From Hesseltinella vesiculosa (lineage: Eukaryota > Mucoromycota > Mucoromycetes > Mucorales > Cunninghamellaceae): a DNA stretch of 64,000 nt. A model generated the notes under the pieces. It was given only the letters and a program-made list of their open reading frames with translations. It did no database searches and was not told the DNA's origin. The stretch spans positions 558,001 to 622,000 of the forward strand of contig MCGT01000009.1 of the NCBI GenBank assembly GCA_002104935.1, read 5' to 3'. Positions 53,979-64,000 of the stretch are shown here, one piece after another. A program made the position numbers and the translations under genes. The first letter of the stretch is position 1, and the number at the start of each line of letters is the position of its first letter.

Positions 53979-56707
53979 TCAAAAGATCTTGCGTATAGTG
54001 GCAGTAATGTTCTGACGATCGTACGGCAACGCTTCCAGGAGAAAGTCGTCGATGGTGATGGTAACAAGGCTATGGACATCGACTTCCAGCTGGCCACCGA
54101 GCGCCTTGGCAATGGCTTCCAAATCTGGTTTGGCGGCAAGCATGACTGGGATTTTGGGAGTTTGGACCAAAATGGTGCCTGTACCAGGGAGGAGAAGAGG
54201 ACCGTCCCATCCCCGCCCGCCATCGGAGAAATTGGCATACATGTTGCCGATAGGTTTGTCGCGATAGGTGGAGGTGGCATCGATCACCAAGATACGGATG
54301 TCGACGGTGCTAAATGGGTTCTGCAGCCAAGCAATGCTGGTGGACGACAACAGGTTCATTTGCACCTTTTGTAACAGCGCCGGCTTGTCCAACGGTGGCA
54401 GTGTCACCAAGAATCGCAGATGGTTCAACAACGGCGCAAGGTAGGGTGAACTGGAGCTATTTTGTCCGCTGATCACCGAGTCTGTTCCGTTCCCTACAAA
54501 AAAAGAGAGTTAGGGTCACTCTCCGTCTGGTTTTCTGTCTGCTCTTTACCGGTGCCTGACACAAAGGTGCTAATGAAGTCCAAGAGAGCAGGCTGATCCG
54601 ACTGGTACAAGTAGCCGGTGGCCTTCAGCGAGTTTTCTCCGGGTACAAGCAGGAGCGGATCGATGGTTGTGTTACCAAGAGTGAGATGCTGGTGCACAAG
54701 AGCAAACGTGACATGACCGAGGTTGATAGTGACATCGGATGGGTTGATCATCAACAGACTGGTCTCGACATGAAGCGCATCTTTATAGCCTTTCACAATG
54801 GTCAGGCCAGTGACTTTGGGACCAGGGTGCTGCATCCCCTGCATGCCTATCATTGTAAAAAAAAAGGTGAATCGGGAGGCAAAGCAAAAATGTGGACAAG
54901 AGGCGTTTATTTTCTAACCTTTGGTGTGGATCTGGCCATCGAAGGGTAGGCCATGGACATTCAGGGAACCAAGGTCGCTGTCGATCAGTGCATCGGCTGT
55001 GCCTTGTAGATAGATGGTGGCTTCTTTGCTGTTGAGAACGCGATCAAGAAACTTTTGAAATTCAGCTTCATGGCCCGGCATGACGCGGAAGGGCGCTCGG
55101 TCGATCAGGGCTTTGACCATGAACATATCGGCTGGGATCCCATCGCCTTGGTGAAGGGTGGTGGCGGCACAAGGTGAGGCAGGTTTCAGACGAGCAAACG
55201 GCGCAGTCGAATTAGCCTCCAAATACAGATACACGTCAGGCAGGATCGACTGGACATCAACGACAATGCGCATCTCGGGCGGCAGCTGCAGCATGGCAAT
55301 GGCTTTCCCCGATACCAAGGGTGTCATGGATGGCATCGAGAAATCGATCCTCAGGTCGTCCATGGTGAGTGATTGGATGATCTCCTGTTGGCGGGTGCCT
55401 GGGAACGGCACGGTCAAGGTGAGCTGCATCATGGCAGTTTGCAGCCAATCAGGCAGCGTGTTGGAGGGCTGACCATCAGGGCCCTGTAGACTGCCCCGGA
55501 CATGTACGGCGGATGTGCTGCCATGGAGATAGGCCGATAAAAACCGCTCGAGTGCCTGCTGTTTACGAGGGCCATCTCTGCTGTCATCGATCGCCAGCGT
55601 CCGACCACGGATATCAAAGTAATTCATCTGACCTCCCATCAGGCGTGCATGTCGAGCTTCCACAATAGCAATCAATTCGTCGTTGTCGTCTGTAGGTAGA
55701 TAAATGCCAAAGTTAACGTTGCCAAGAGCGATGCTGAGCATTTTCGAAGGATTGAAAACCCCCACAGTGCCTTCTAGCGCAATCCCACCCAGTGGATGGC
55801 GTCCGTTGAATTGCATATCTTTCATTTCCGTCTGCTTCAACCCATCCATGCCTAAAAAAAATAATAACAATAACAATAACAGGTGATAAATGACCCTGTC
55901 ATGTGGCTTGCTTTTTTTCTTCTATTTTTTCTTACCTTGAATCTCGGCAAGACGATCCAGACGAATGTTGGGTTGATAAGGAAGCCAGCCAGCATGCACA
56001 GGGAGAGCGCCTTGCAGACGCCATTGGACAGAGGAGGAGGAGAGGGCGGTCTTACAAAACTGCACGAGGGCGTCAGGATGGTGGACCTCAAAGGAGGTAA
56101 GGAAGTCAAACGAGGTGGTGTTGGTCGACCGGGACAAGGTAAGCAACGGCAGATGTATGGTGCCAATAGGAGAAACGAGGTTGTCAGAGACATGGTCTAT
56201 TTGAATAGGGGTATCTTGGATGGAGATGCTACCAAGCAGCCAGGTGAGACGTTGGTAGAGGCGGAAAGCGTCTTGGCGTAGCACCACGGCACCAGCAACT
56301 TGTAGGTAGACAGCAGTGGTAGGGCTGGTCTCGGTAAAGTTGACAATCGAGGCTTGCTGCAGAGTCAGTTCCACATTGGTTTCAAATGTCCGTTGCGCAT
56401 ACCCTGGGGCCAAGATCAAAAAGGTCAATCCGGCTAAAAACGACATGCCGAATAAAAAGATCATGACTAGGTAAAAATAAAATCGCCAGCGAGGAGAAGT
56501 GTCATGGATCCAGAACAGACGACGAGGGCTAGGTGATTGTAATGGAGGGTTTTGCTGTTGTTGTGTTTCCAAGGAGCCGTAATGTTGACTATCGGCTGGG
56601 GTATCGAGGTGAGACGTTTCTTTTCCTTTATTTGATCTCGGTAGCAACGGTTCATGTTCTAGTCGATCAAATGTATGTTTTGAAGAAGACGATTCTCCAT
56701 TCATCAT
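53979..56707 (-). CDS. Tag1-like vacuolar membrane protein (DUF3712)
   Basis: Four exons, about 870 residues. A cytosolic Ser/Gln-rich N-terminus (start MMNGESSSSK at 56707) is followed by one transmembrane anchor FYFYLVMIFLFGMSFLAGLT and a large luminal region of repeated beta-rich modules of DUF3712/LEA-like type (for example GIALEGTVGVFNPSKMLSIA, FGIYLPTDDNDELIAIVEA, HVETSLLMINPSDVTINLGH, GENSLKATGYLYQSDQ). Yeast Tag1 (YLR173W) has this layout and acts on the vacuole in terminating autophagy; other fungal members are only called DUF3712 proteins. Several N-x-S/T sites lie in the luminal part. Exon 2 (55872-54928 or so) is the longest. Identification by layout and repeated motif. Confidence 0.75.
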
Positions 56708-57355
56708 AAAGTGTCTACAAGTTCTTGAAAAATAAAAAAAATCGGTGGGAAAAAAAGAGAAGGAAAGAAGCTTCTGAAACAAAAAACGACGCTCTTTTTT
56801 TTTTCGCCAGCCTGGCGTCGTCCATTCCCGATCGAAGCGTGCTACTGCCCATTTGTTGTCACACCAAAATGACAAGACAAAAAGCTGTTGTTGAACACAC
56901 AAGAAAAAAGGGCTTTGCAGTAAAGAGAGCAAAGCGGTCTGGCCTCCTCTTTTCGCAACGAGCGAGGGATCACATGACAACCGAAACCACCCGTAATAAG
57001 TTGGTTTTTGTTTGCACCCTGCAATCAGTTTTATCTATTACATAGACGCACCAGTTCTCTTGGCTCAAAAGGAACCAACGCCTCGGGTCTTTTTTTCTTT
57101 TGGCAACAGCGTTTGAAGGGAAAATGGGAACCTGGTCCAGGTTGGCCAAGCTGAAACAAGAACACCTGAATTGTTTATCTTTTTTTTTTTTTTCACTGAC
57201 TCTTTTTTTCCTCTTTCTTTTTTATTCCACACTTTTTTTATTCCACTGCTTTTTCTCTCTCTTTTATTACTCGTCACAAACACGCTCTTTTTGCTTTTTC
57301 ACCTTTATCTTCATCAATTTCTTCGTTTCAAGAAGAGGTTGTCAAATAATTGGCT
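56708..57355. promoter_or_regulatory. Divergent region between Tag1-like and unknown gene
   Basis: 648 bp; the last 170 bp before 57356 are a nearly pure pyrimidine tract (leader of the plus-strand gene). No accepted coding frame. Confidence 0.4.
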
Positions 57356-58166
57356 AATGAATGATGCTCCTTCTTTTTTGCAACAGCCTTCGAATGGCTT
57401 GTGTAACTTGGCTTGTGTGAACCCATCCACCAACCACACCGGAAAATCCATGTCAATGCCCGTGTCACGCCGTTCAACCAAGAAAAAACCAACCTCGAAA
57501 TTGTCTTCCTCTTCCACGCCCTTGCCCCGATTCCACAGTCCTGACGACAGTTGCAAAAACAAGGCTTACTGTCACCACCATCACCATCAACGTGACAAAC
57601 CCCACGCCACTTCCCATTACCGTGTCATTCCCACCGACCAGCTTGCTTTGTTTATGCGCAACAAACGCCGCTTCTCTCCTCCAAACATGAAGATCCTGCC
57701 CCCCGAGCCCGGCGATTGGAACAGCCTGGTGCCTGACCGTATCATGGCCTGGCAGGATACCGGCACTCACTTTTTGGATGTATCCCCCTTTCTGCACATC
57801 AAACCTTTGGTTGACCCACTTGACTTGCCCTGGAAACGCCACGCCGCTGCTTCCCGCAAATCCCTCACCCCTGCCACCCCACATCCTCCCCTCGAAGCCC
57901 TTGACACCGCCTCCTCATCATCGTCCTCTTCGTCCCAGTCGAATAATGACTCAGACGACCTTTCCACCTATTACCGCCACCCTCCCTCCCTGTCCTCCTT
58001 TGTCGACCCTGACACCAACCAACGCCCACCCAATCCTCTTTCCCACCCACTTCACGCCTCTCCTCCCAGCAGCAATGAAAACCATCACCAGCCTTCTCTT
58101 CTCACCCGCCCTGACCAATGGCAAGGTACAGCACCCCCGCGGTTATTTATCGCGTCACTCACCACC

Positions 58167-58197
<31 letters not shown>

Positions 58198-58846
58198 CGC
58201 TTGGTCACCGGCAGATGTCCATGATTTCAATCGACGTGTGGGTATTGGCTTGCCGAGCTCACAAAACACAAGCGCTTTGTATGATACATCATCACAGCAG
58301 CTGCGACCCCACCACTTCGCTTCCTCGTCGCCCTGGCATGCCCGTCGTCGTTATGTCAGCCAAGACCAATCTGCTCCTAGCCAGCCTCCGTCTACCTACC
58401 GTTCCCGTTCTAGTTCTTTGGGGATGTCCACATTCGCCCCTTCCTTTGACCCGGCCATACCATCGGCTCTAGGTGCAGGTTCCTCCATCTGGGCAACGCC
58501 TACCCACACTCACCAGCGCCATGCTTACTTTAACTCTCAACAACCCTGCCCTCCGGTAAATCCACTGAACACTCTTTTGTCACCCTGGCCCTCTTCCTCC
58601 CTCGCCCTGCGCTCCAGTCAAGAGATGAGTATGGAAGAACACTCTAACAGCATCATGCGTGTCCTCGACCAGGGTGGCCATGACGATTTTGATCTCCCCA
58701 ACCAGACCCATGCCCGCTATTCACCAAATCTTCCTGTCCATTCCACTTCCTCACTCCTGCACCTCCAAACCCTACCCAATCTAGCACAACTACAACGCCG
58801 GCTCTACTACAATTTCTCCGATTACGTTGTCATTTCTGACGCGTGA
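57356..58846 (+). CDS. Uncharacterised fungal protein, disordered with one conserved-looking core
   Basis: Two exons joined in frame (donor after DQWQ at about 58123, acceptor at 58213; intron with a 26-nt T-run), about 465 residues. Most is Ser/Pro/His-rich and disordered, including five consecutive His. A more ordered block lies at about residues 85-160: HYRVIPTDQLALFMRNKRRF, MKILPPEPGDWNSLVPDRIM, AWQDTGTHFLDVSPFLHIKP. The C-terminus ends in LAQLQRRLYYNFSDYVVISD. I do not recognise the family; it may be a Mucorales-specific regulator. No signal peptide or membrane segment. Start taken at MNDAPSFLQQ, just after the pyrimidine leader; the longer upstream reading is poly-Phe and rejected. Confidence 0.6.
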
Positions 58847-58986
58847 AACTTCGTTTCCCCCCCCCCCCCTTCGCATTCCCCTCTAGCACCCCAACTGTAA
58901 AAAAAAAAAAATAAACCCGTCAATTCAAGACGAGTTCAGAAATCGATGTGCGTCAGCCTGGGTCCAACTGGAACAGGACTAAAAAT

Positions 58987-59010
58987 ACATATATATATAT
59001 ATATATATAT
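58987..59010. repeat. (AT)n microsatellite
   Basis: About 12 AT units just downstream of the unknown gene's 3' end. Confidence 0.9.
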
Positions 59011-59135
59011 TTCAAATTCAAGCATCAACGTCATTTGCCAGCGTTTACCAGAGACAATGCGTCAGCGACATTGGATCAAATGATGGGTAGCCTAACAGCA
59101 TCCTTTGATGGGCTTCTTTGTCAACATTGCATCGC

Positions 59136-59189
59136 TTCGTTCGTGATAATTGTAATTTTACATCGTTCGTGATATTTGTAATTTTACAT
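59136..59189 (+). repeat. Tandem duplication of a 26-bp AT-rich unit
   Basis: CGTTCGTGATAATTGTAATT(TTACAT) is followed at once by CGTTCGTGATATTTGTAATT(TTACAT); one base differs. Confidence 0.85.
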
Positions 59190-60150
59190 ACAAGAAAGCG
59201 CAAACGAAAGCGGTAACATTGATAAAACACAAGCACGGTTTGACCAGGCCATTGCAATGGGTCATACGGACATGGATTTACGAGCAACTGCGCATTTATC
59301 GACGAGGCAACTGTGCAAAGGGCAGTAGCTCATTTATTGATAAAGTCAAAACGGGATCACTCAGGAATGACATTGTTTCTATGAGAACTACCCAGGTTGC
59401 TCTGCACGAGATCTCTGGTAATGGGATCTCCAGTGGATCAGGCTAGATCTGGTTCCAATGAACCTTTTATTTTGCTAGCAAAGGCCGTCTTTAAGCTATT
59501 GAGTTGATATGAAATGCTGGAGGCGAACAGAGACTTTCGAATGTGATGTTACTGAAAAAAAAAAGGTCTGGTCACCCACCCAGCTTGTTGCACGTTAAAA
59601 GATGAAAGAGCGAGAAAAAATCACAACATTCATTATATGAAGAGGAATGAGGATCATTCCCCTTGAGCATGCACGATGTTGTTGAAGCGTCCACTGAAAA
59701 AGAGAACAGAAATACCAAACATCCTGCCAAAGGAAAACCATCAGCCTCAAGGTATATGCATCGATCTTGACGTTCTCCCATGACTTTGATGTTCATGCTG
59801 CCTGCAATCAATGTGTAGCTCATATGCTACATTACAATAACATCCTGATTATGTGCTCTCACGGCAGCTCAATCCATCTTGAATATGTGTTCTCAACATT
59901 AGAAAGAAAAGGGCTACTGCAGTTTTTTTTTTTCATTCAAGCATGACAAAGTAGCTAAGCTCAACATGTAACTCATAGACATGCGACATTACAATAAAAA
60001 CGAGGGCAGCTTTGTTGTGCTCTCATATCATAACGAACTCTTGCTTGCAGTTCGTTTTTTTTTTTCTTTTTCATTTAGTCATTAAATTCTGAAGGCTCAG
60101 TGGTACCTTTTGTGAGCGACAGAGATGAGAGTGAGAGACCCATTTTCCCC

Positions 60151-60252
60151 AAAGACCCCCAAGCCCAAAGTCCCCAAGTCCCCAAGTCCCAAGCCCCACG
60201 TCCCCGAGCCCCAAGTCCCCGAGCCCCAAGTCCCCAAGCCCTAAGTCCCCCT
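60151..60252. repeat. C-rich minisatellite (CCCCAAGTC type), G-quadruplex-prone on the minus strand
   Basis: About eleven degenerate 9-nt units alternate CCCCAAGTC with CCCCRAGCC. The minus strand therefore has more than ten runs of three to five G separated by four to six bases. Read as protein it gives a GDLGLG repeat, which is taken as an artefact of the repeat. Confidence 0.9.
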
Positions 60253-61349
60253 GTCTCTCCACTGTCATCTCCATCTCAACGCTGAAAAAAAAAGAGAAAA
60301 AAAAAAGAAAGCGGGAGAAAGGCATCGTATTTATACTTTTCAGAAAAATTTTTTCAACAGGACTGCTCCGAGCAGGAGCCAATGAGAAGAAGGCAGTCCT
60401 GTGGCTTCCAGGTCACGCGGTTGCATCGTTAAAAGCCAGTCAGGGGCTATAGTTTGAAAGGGAAAAGCTACGTTTTTCTTTTTTTTTTTTACGAAGTGGA
60501 AGAGCAACGACTTTTTGTAGGTAGCCGCTTCAAATGTGTAAGAATATGCATTGATCACTCTCACCCAAAATGGAAAAATGAATCGGGAAATAACAAATCT
60601 GAGTGGCTAGGATTGAACACAATTTAACCTTACCCCACTTAAAGTTTCTAACCCGCTCCTTCTTTTCAATTTCCACTCCTTACTCCTTTTTTTTCAAAGT
60701 TCATGGGATGTGATCGCTTCTACATCCTGTAGTTCATTTCTTCTATCAACAACAGCAAGATCTCGGTTTGGTGAAGCTGTGTCAATATAAAGAGCCATTC
60801 ACTGTCCCCATTCCATTTCCTGCCAGCCCCTCCAACAGTCCACGCCTGCTCTGCCCTCCCTTGTTACGTCATTCTATCAAATGCGCAGGCCAGACGCATT
60901 TACAATGCAAAGAGTCAATGATAGGATGAGCCAAATATTCGCTGAAGAGACCTGTAGAAGCCATAGAATGAAAGGAACGGTTCACTGCAAACCATCTCCT
61001 TCAGGAATTTAGCCCTGTGCGGTGATTGGATATGGCTCGATTTTTTTTTTTTTTTCAAAATGTCATGAGAAAACGCATCGCTGGACAGCACTTTTGAGTG
61101 ATTAGATGGATGTGCCGTTATGAAGTTACGGGCGAATGCACAAATTCGTGAATGATGATGATACTGAAAAAAATCAGGTCGATTGGTGAAGGCTGTCCAG
61201 CCAACTTTTGATCGCTTTCGTTTTGACACGTCCAGCTCACCAGCTAAAAAAAAAATGAAGAATCGCAGTGCAAATTTACTCTAAATAAAATCACCCATGG
61301 AAGTGACCTTTAATGAATGTCGTTCACTTTGTCTTTTTATTATTATTGC

Positions 61350-64000
61350 TTAAACAGACATATTGACTTTCAAGGACTTCACGCGGGCGGTTATTTCGTC
61401 AACAGTCTTGGTTCTACAAAGAAATATGGTTAGACGCTCTATATTTTTGAAGAGGTGGGTGAGGAGCATGGACTTACTGGATGGAAAGGGTGTGGAGAAG
61501 ATTGGCAGCTTGGTCTTTGGTTAGGCTAGAGTCGGAGGGTTGCTGGAGCTGGGTGATTGACTGGCGGGTTTGGTGGATATATGAATCAATTTGGTGTTGA
61601 ATTTGGTCCATGCGAGATAGATATTTTTGAACACGGGTATGCATTTTGTCGATCTTGTCTACCCAGCTCTTTTCCTTGGGACCCAGAGCGCTTTGGCTAC
61701 CGACGCTGACGGTGCGCATCAATCGTTCCATGCGCAACGTCAAGGCTTGGTGTCTGTCCAACGTGGCTGTCAGCTTGTTTGCCATTTTTGATTCTGACTT
61801 TGAATGGTCATCAATGACAAGGGCTCGCTGTAGCAGGTTCATCAACAGCTCTGTTTGGCGCTCAAATTCAGTTTTCTGGATTTCCATTCTAGGCGAAAGA
61901 GAAAACGAGCGTTGGCTTTGGGTGGCTCCCTCATCGCTCTTTCCCTTACCTGAACTGCATTTGCGTGGCACATTTGATCAGTTCGATGATGGACTGCTGG
62001 AGCTTGAGGGAGGCTTCTGAGAGATATTTTAACGTTTGGTCGCTGACGACAACTTCCTTGTCGCCACCGTATTCGGGAGGGATGACGACCTTTTTGGACA
62101 GCTGGGTGAGAAGGTCGCCCAGGATCTTGGGGCACTCGTACACAGGTGCAGGAAGGGCGGTTTCATATGTAAATGGGCTTGGGTTCACATTTTCGGCCGG
62201 ATCGTCCACATCTGCGAATTCATTCAGCTCCAGCGTGATTGGTTTATAAGTAGCGTCTACGCACAGCAGCGAGTACGACAAGTAGGCATCCGAGAACACC
62301 ACCATACCAACAATAGGATTCACCGAGTCACTTTGTCACGTATTAAAAATAAAAAGATGAACAACGAAACATCCATTTGATCATTTTCCATACCTGGGGA
62401 GAGGCGCGGTGTTGACCAAAGACAAGACATTGGCATTGATTTCACCTTGGTGTTTCGGGGTGATGCCTTGAGCCAGTTGACTTTTGATATTGGTGAGGTA
62501 TTCAAGCCAAGGTGTCAAGGTGATAGCATGGACACCTGCGGCATGGAACACATAAAACTTATCGTCGTAACGTGGGTCGGCGACAAGACTCATGGGACAA
62601 TGTGTAAGCTGCGTTTGGCTGGCGGCGTTAAATTGGAGGGTTTCGTACAGGGATGCCTTGGGTAAAAATTCGACAGATGACTGGAATTGCATCAACTAGG
62701 TACACAGGCAAAAAGTTAAAAAAAAAAGTTAGCCCCGTCGCTCTTTTTTCCCCCATGCAGGCAAATGCTCAGTCATACAGCTTTGAAATCGGCCGATTTT
62801 GTCTTGTCCGTCAGCTGCCATTGACCACCAATATCGCCAGGCAGAATGATATTCTGGATCGAGCCACAGTCGGTGGCTAACGACAGAACGGATATACCAG
62901 AGGATCGGATCAGCAGCAGGTCGGTGACATCTTGGTCTTCGAGTTTGGTGCTATTTGCAACAACAAAAGGACCTTGGGGTTTCACTTTGCCATTGGATGC
63001 ATAGTCGATGGTGACGTGAAGCCCACTTCTGTCGAGAGACGGTCTGTGCGAGGATTGGATGTCCTGGAGCCATTTTTGCTGGAAGTGATAATTATAGTAA
63101 GTGGGTGTTGGCTTGCCATTGTTGATACTGAGGGCTTTGGAGCAATGGGTTCTTGTCACGTTCGTTAACAATTGCAGATGTTTTCGGCGCAGCACACTAG
63201 AAAGGTTTGAAGGAGTTACAGCCCCACCATCTCATTCATTTTTTTTTTCTTTCATCTTTTTACGTTTTCTTTGGTAGCACGGGGCACAGAGCATAGAGGT
63301 GGCCGTCGGTGGAGGCGTAGTAGACAGTCAGAGGTTCCCAGCCACTCGTGTCTTCGCTGGGGCCACCCAAAGTAAACGTGGCGATTTGGTCTCGGTCATC
63401 CATCTCGTCCTCGCAGCTGATCGTCATCGCTTGTGGCTTCTTCTTTCGTGATACCACCGACAGATCAAAGAGTTGCTCAGGTGAATTTACATCCGCAGAA
63501 ATATCAAACATCCTAAAAAAGAAGAAAAAAAGGCGTGGTTAGCATATCTATGACCTGTTTTCGTGATGCTTTTTTTTTTTTTTACCAGAGAAGGGAGTTC
63601 TCAGTGAGGAGCAAAAGATGGCAGTGAGATTCACTCAGAGGATGCCAGAGAGCCTTGTAGATATATAACTTATCCAAGCATTCAGGCCCGACCCGCCAAG
63701 ATTGGCAAGCAACATTACGCTGTGACAGAACGGTGATGGAGTCCAACTTTGAAGTGGAGAATCCTTTGGCAGGCATGGCCACCACCACGACCGATTGCAA
63801 GCCAATGACGGCCAGCATATTGCCTGATTCATTCGGCACCAGAGCTTGAATATCAAAGTCAATGTTGGGAGTGTCAATCACCTGAAGAAGATATCAGGTT
63901 AAAAAAAACGTGGATCCTAATCACCAGCCAGTCGCCTTGTGTTTACCTTGTAGGGCATGTTGAATAAAAACGAGAGATCAGCTGATTCATCTTCAAAGAG
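61350..64000 (-). CDS. Nup82/Nup88 nucleoporin, 5' end outside the window
   Basis: At least eight exons, about 740 residues visible. The N-terminal two-thirds are a beta-propeller (VIDTPNIDFDIQALVPNESG, WHPLSESHCHLLLLTENSLL, VYYASTDGHLYALCPVLPKK, DDKFYVFHAAGVHAITLTPW), with the Nup88-type run of W-H-P and 'VYYASTDG' strands. Then comes KILGDLLTQLSKKVVIPPEY and a long C-terminal coiled coil (TEFERQTELLMNLLQRAL, KMHTRVQKYLSRMDQIQHQI). Nup82/Nup88 anchors the cytoplasmic-side Nup159/Nup62-type complex in mRNA export. The last exon reads TKTVDEITARVKSLKVNMSV, stop at 61350. The first visible codons are at the window edge (LFEDESADLSFLFNMPYK), so the start lies beyond 64000. Confidence 0.78.

Larger units (their letters stand above)
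58847..61349. other. 2.5-kb gene-poor gap with simple repeats
   Basis: Lies between convergent genes. It holds a C-run (58857-58870), an (AT)n tract, a duplicated 26-bp segment, a C-rich minisatellite, and a loosely repeated 30-bp segment (CTCATA..GC-ACATTACAATAA at about 59815 and 59970). Short frames of 60-104 codons are present on both strands, none resembling a family. A TATA-like string caatataaag at 60781 is followed by CT-rich DNA, but no gene was found after it. Confidence 0.5.

Noticed and set aside
60071..60382. Gly-Leu-Asp repeat protein
   Set aside because: A product of the C-rich minisatellite; flanking sequence has homopolymers and no gene structure.
1..64000. tRNA or rRNA genes
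   Set aside because: Strings like GGTTCRANYC and their complements were looked for by eye; those seen lie in coding exons or lack partner arms. A tRNAscan-SE run would settle it.

Overview
The window is nuclear DNA of a filamentous fungus, most likely an early-diverging mould of the Mucoromycota (order Mucorales). Three things point there. Genes are compact, with many short GT-AG introns that often carry long T or A runs. A fungal gene set (SHO1, BUD4/anillin-like, LAM sterol-transfer protein, Tag1-like DUF3712 protein, Mpo1-like DUF962 protein) sits beside genes usually missing from yeasts and other Dikarya (an MMADHC/CblD cobalamin-trafficking homologue, a BORCS8-like protein). Repeat-rich DNA carries a Ty3/gypsy chromovirus fragment and a tnp2-like transposase of the kind common in Mucorales. 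The species cannot be fixed from the window; Absidia/Hesseltinella/Gongronella-like genomes are a guess.

Layout. 0.4-12 kb: glyoxalase II (+), BORCS8-like (-), THEM6-like thioesterase (-), V-ATPase subunit B (+), NOC4 ribosome-biogenesis factor (-), WDR44-family WD40 protein (+). 12-25 kb: the large inner-ring nucleoporin Nup192/205 (-), MMADHC-like (+), GRAM/VASt sterol-transfer protein (+), BUD4/anillin-like PH protein (-). 26-34.5 kb: an accessory island with a lineage-specific zinc-finger protein holding a PD-(D/E)XK-like motif, a 5'-truncated chromovirus integrase-chromodomain fragment, an inverted 41-bp repeat array with perfect 106-bp arms, a 43-bp-arm hairpin, a decayed tnp2-like transposase and a divergent frameshifted companion gene, ending in a lone copy of the 41-bp unit. 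35-48 kb: bestrophin-family anion channel (+), SHO1 osmosensor (+), EF-1alpha (-), TMEM198-like membrane protein (-), PWWP/TFIIS-N chromatin protein (-), long-chain acyl-CoA synthetase (+). 48-64 kb: two signal-peptide/Ser-rich/one-TM sensors of WSC/MID2 type, an Smr-domain protein, a DUF962 protein, a Tag1-like DUF3712 protein, an unknown fungal protein, a 2.5-kb repeat-containing gap, and a Nup82/Nup88 nucleoporin running off the right end.

The genes do not form a functional cluster; most are unrelated housekeeping genes in mixed orientation, as is usual for eukaryotes. Loose themes are lipid metabolism (acyl-CoA synthetase, thioesterase, DUF962, LAM) and cell-wall/osmotic sensing (SHO1 and the two Ser-rich sensors). 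The most unusual part is 26-34.5 kb. Exon borders were read by eye from GT-AG sites and frame continuity; those given to the base (GLO2, BORCS8-like, THEM6-like, FAA) keep frame throughout, the others are approximate.
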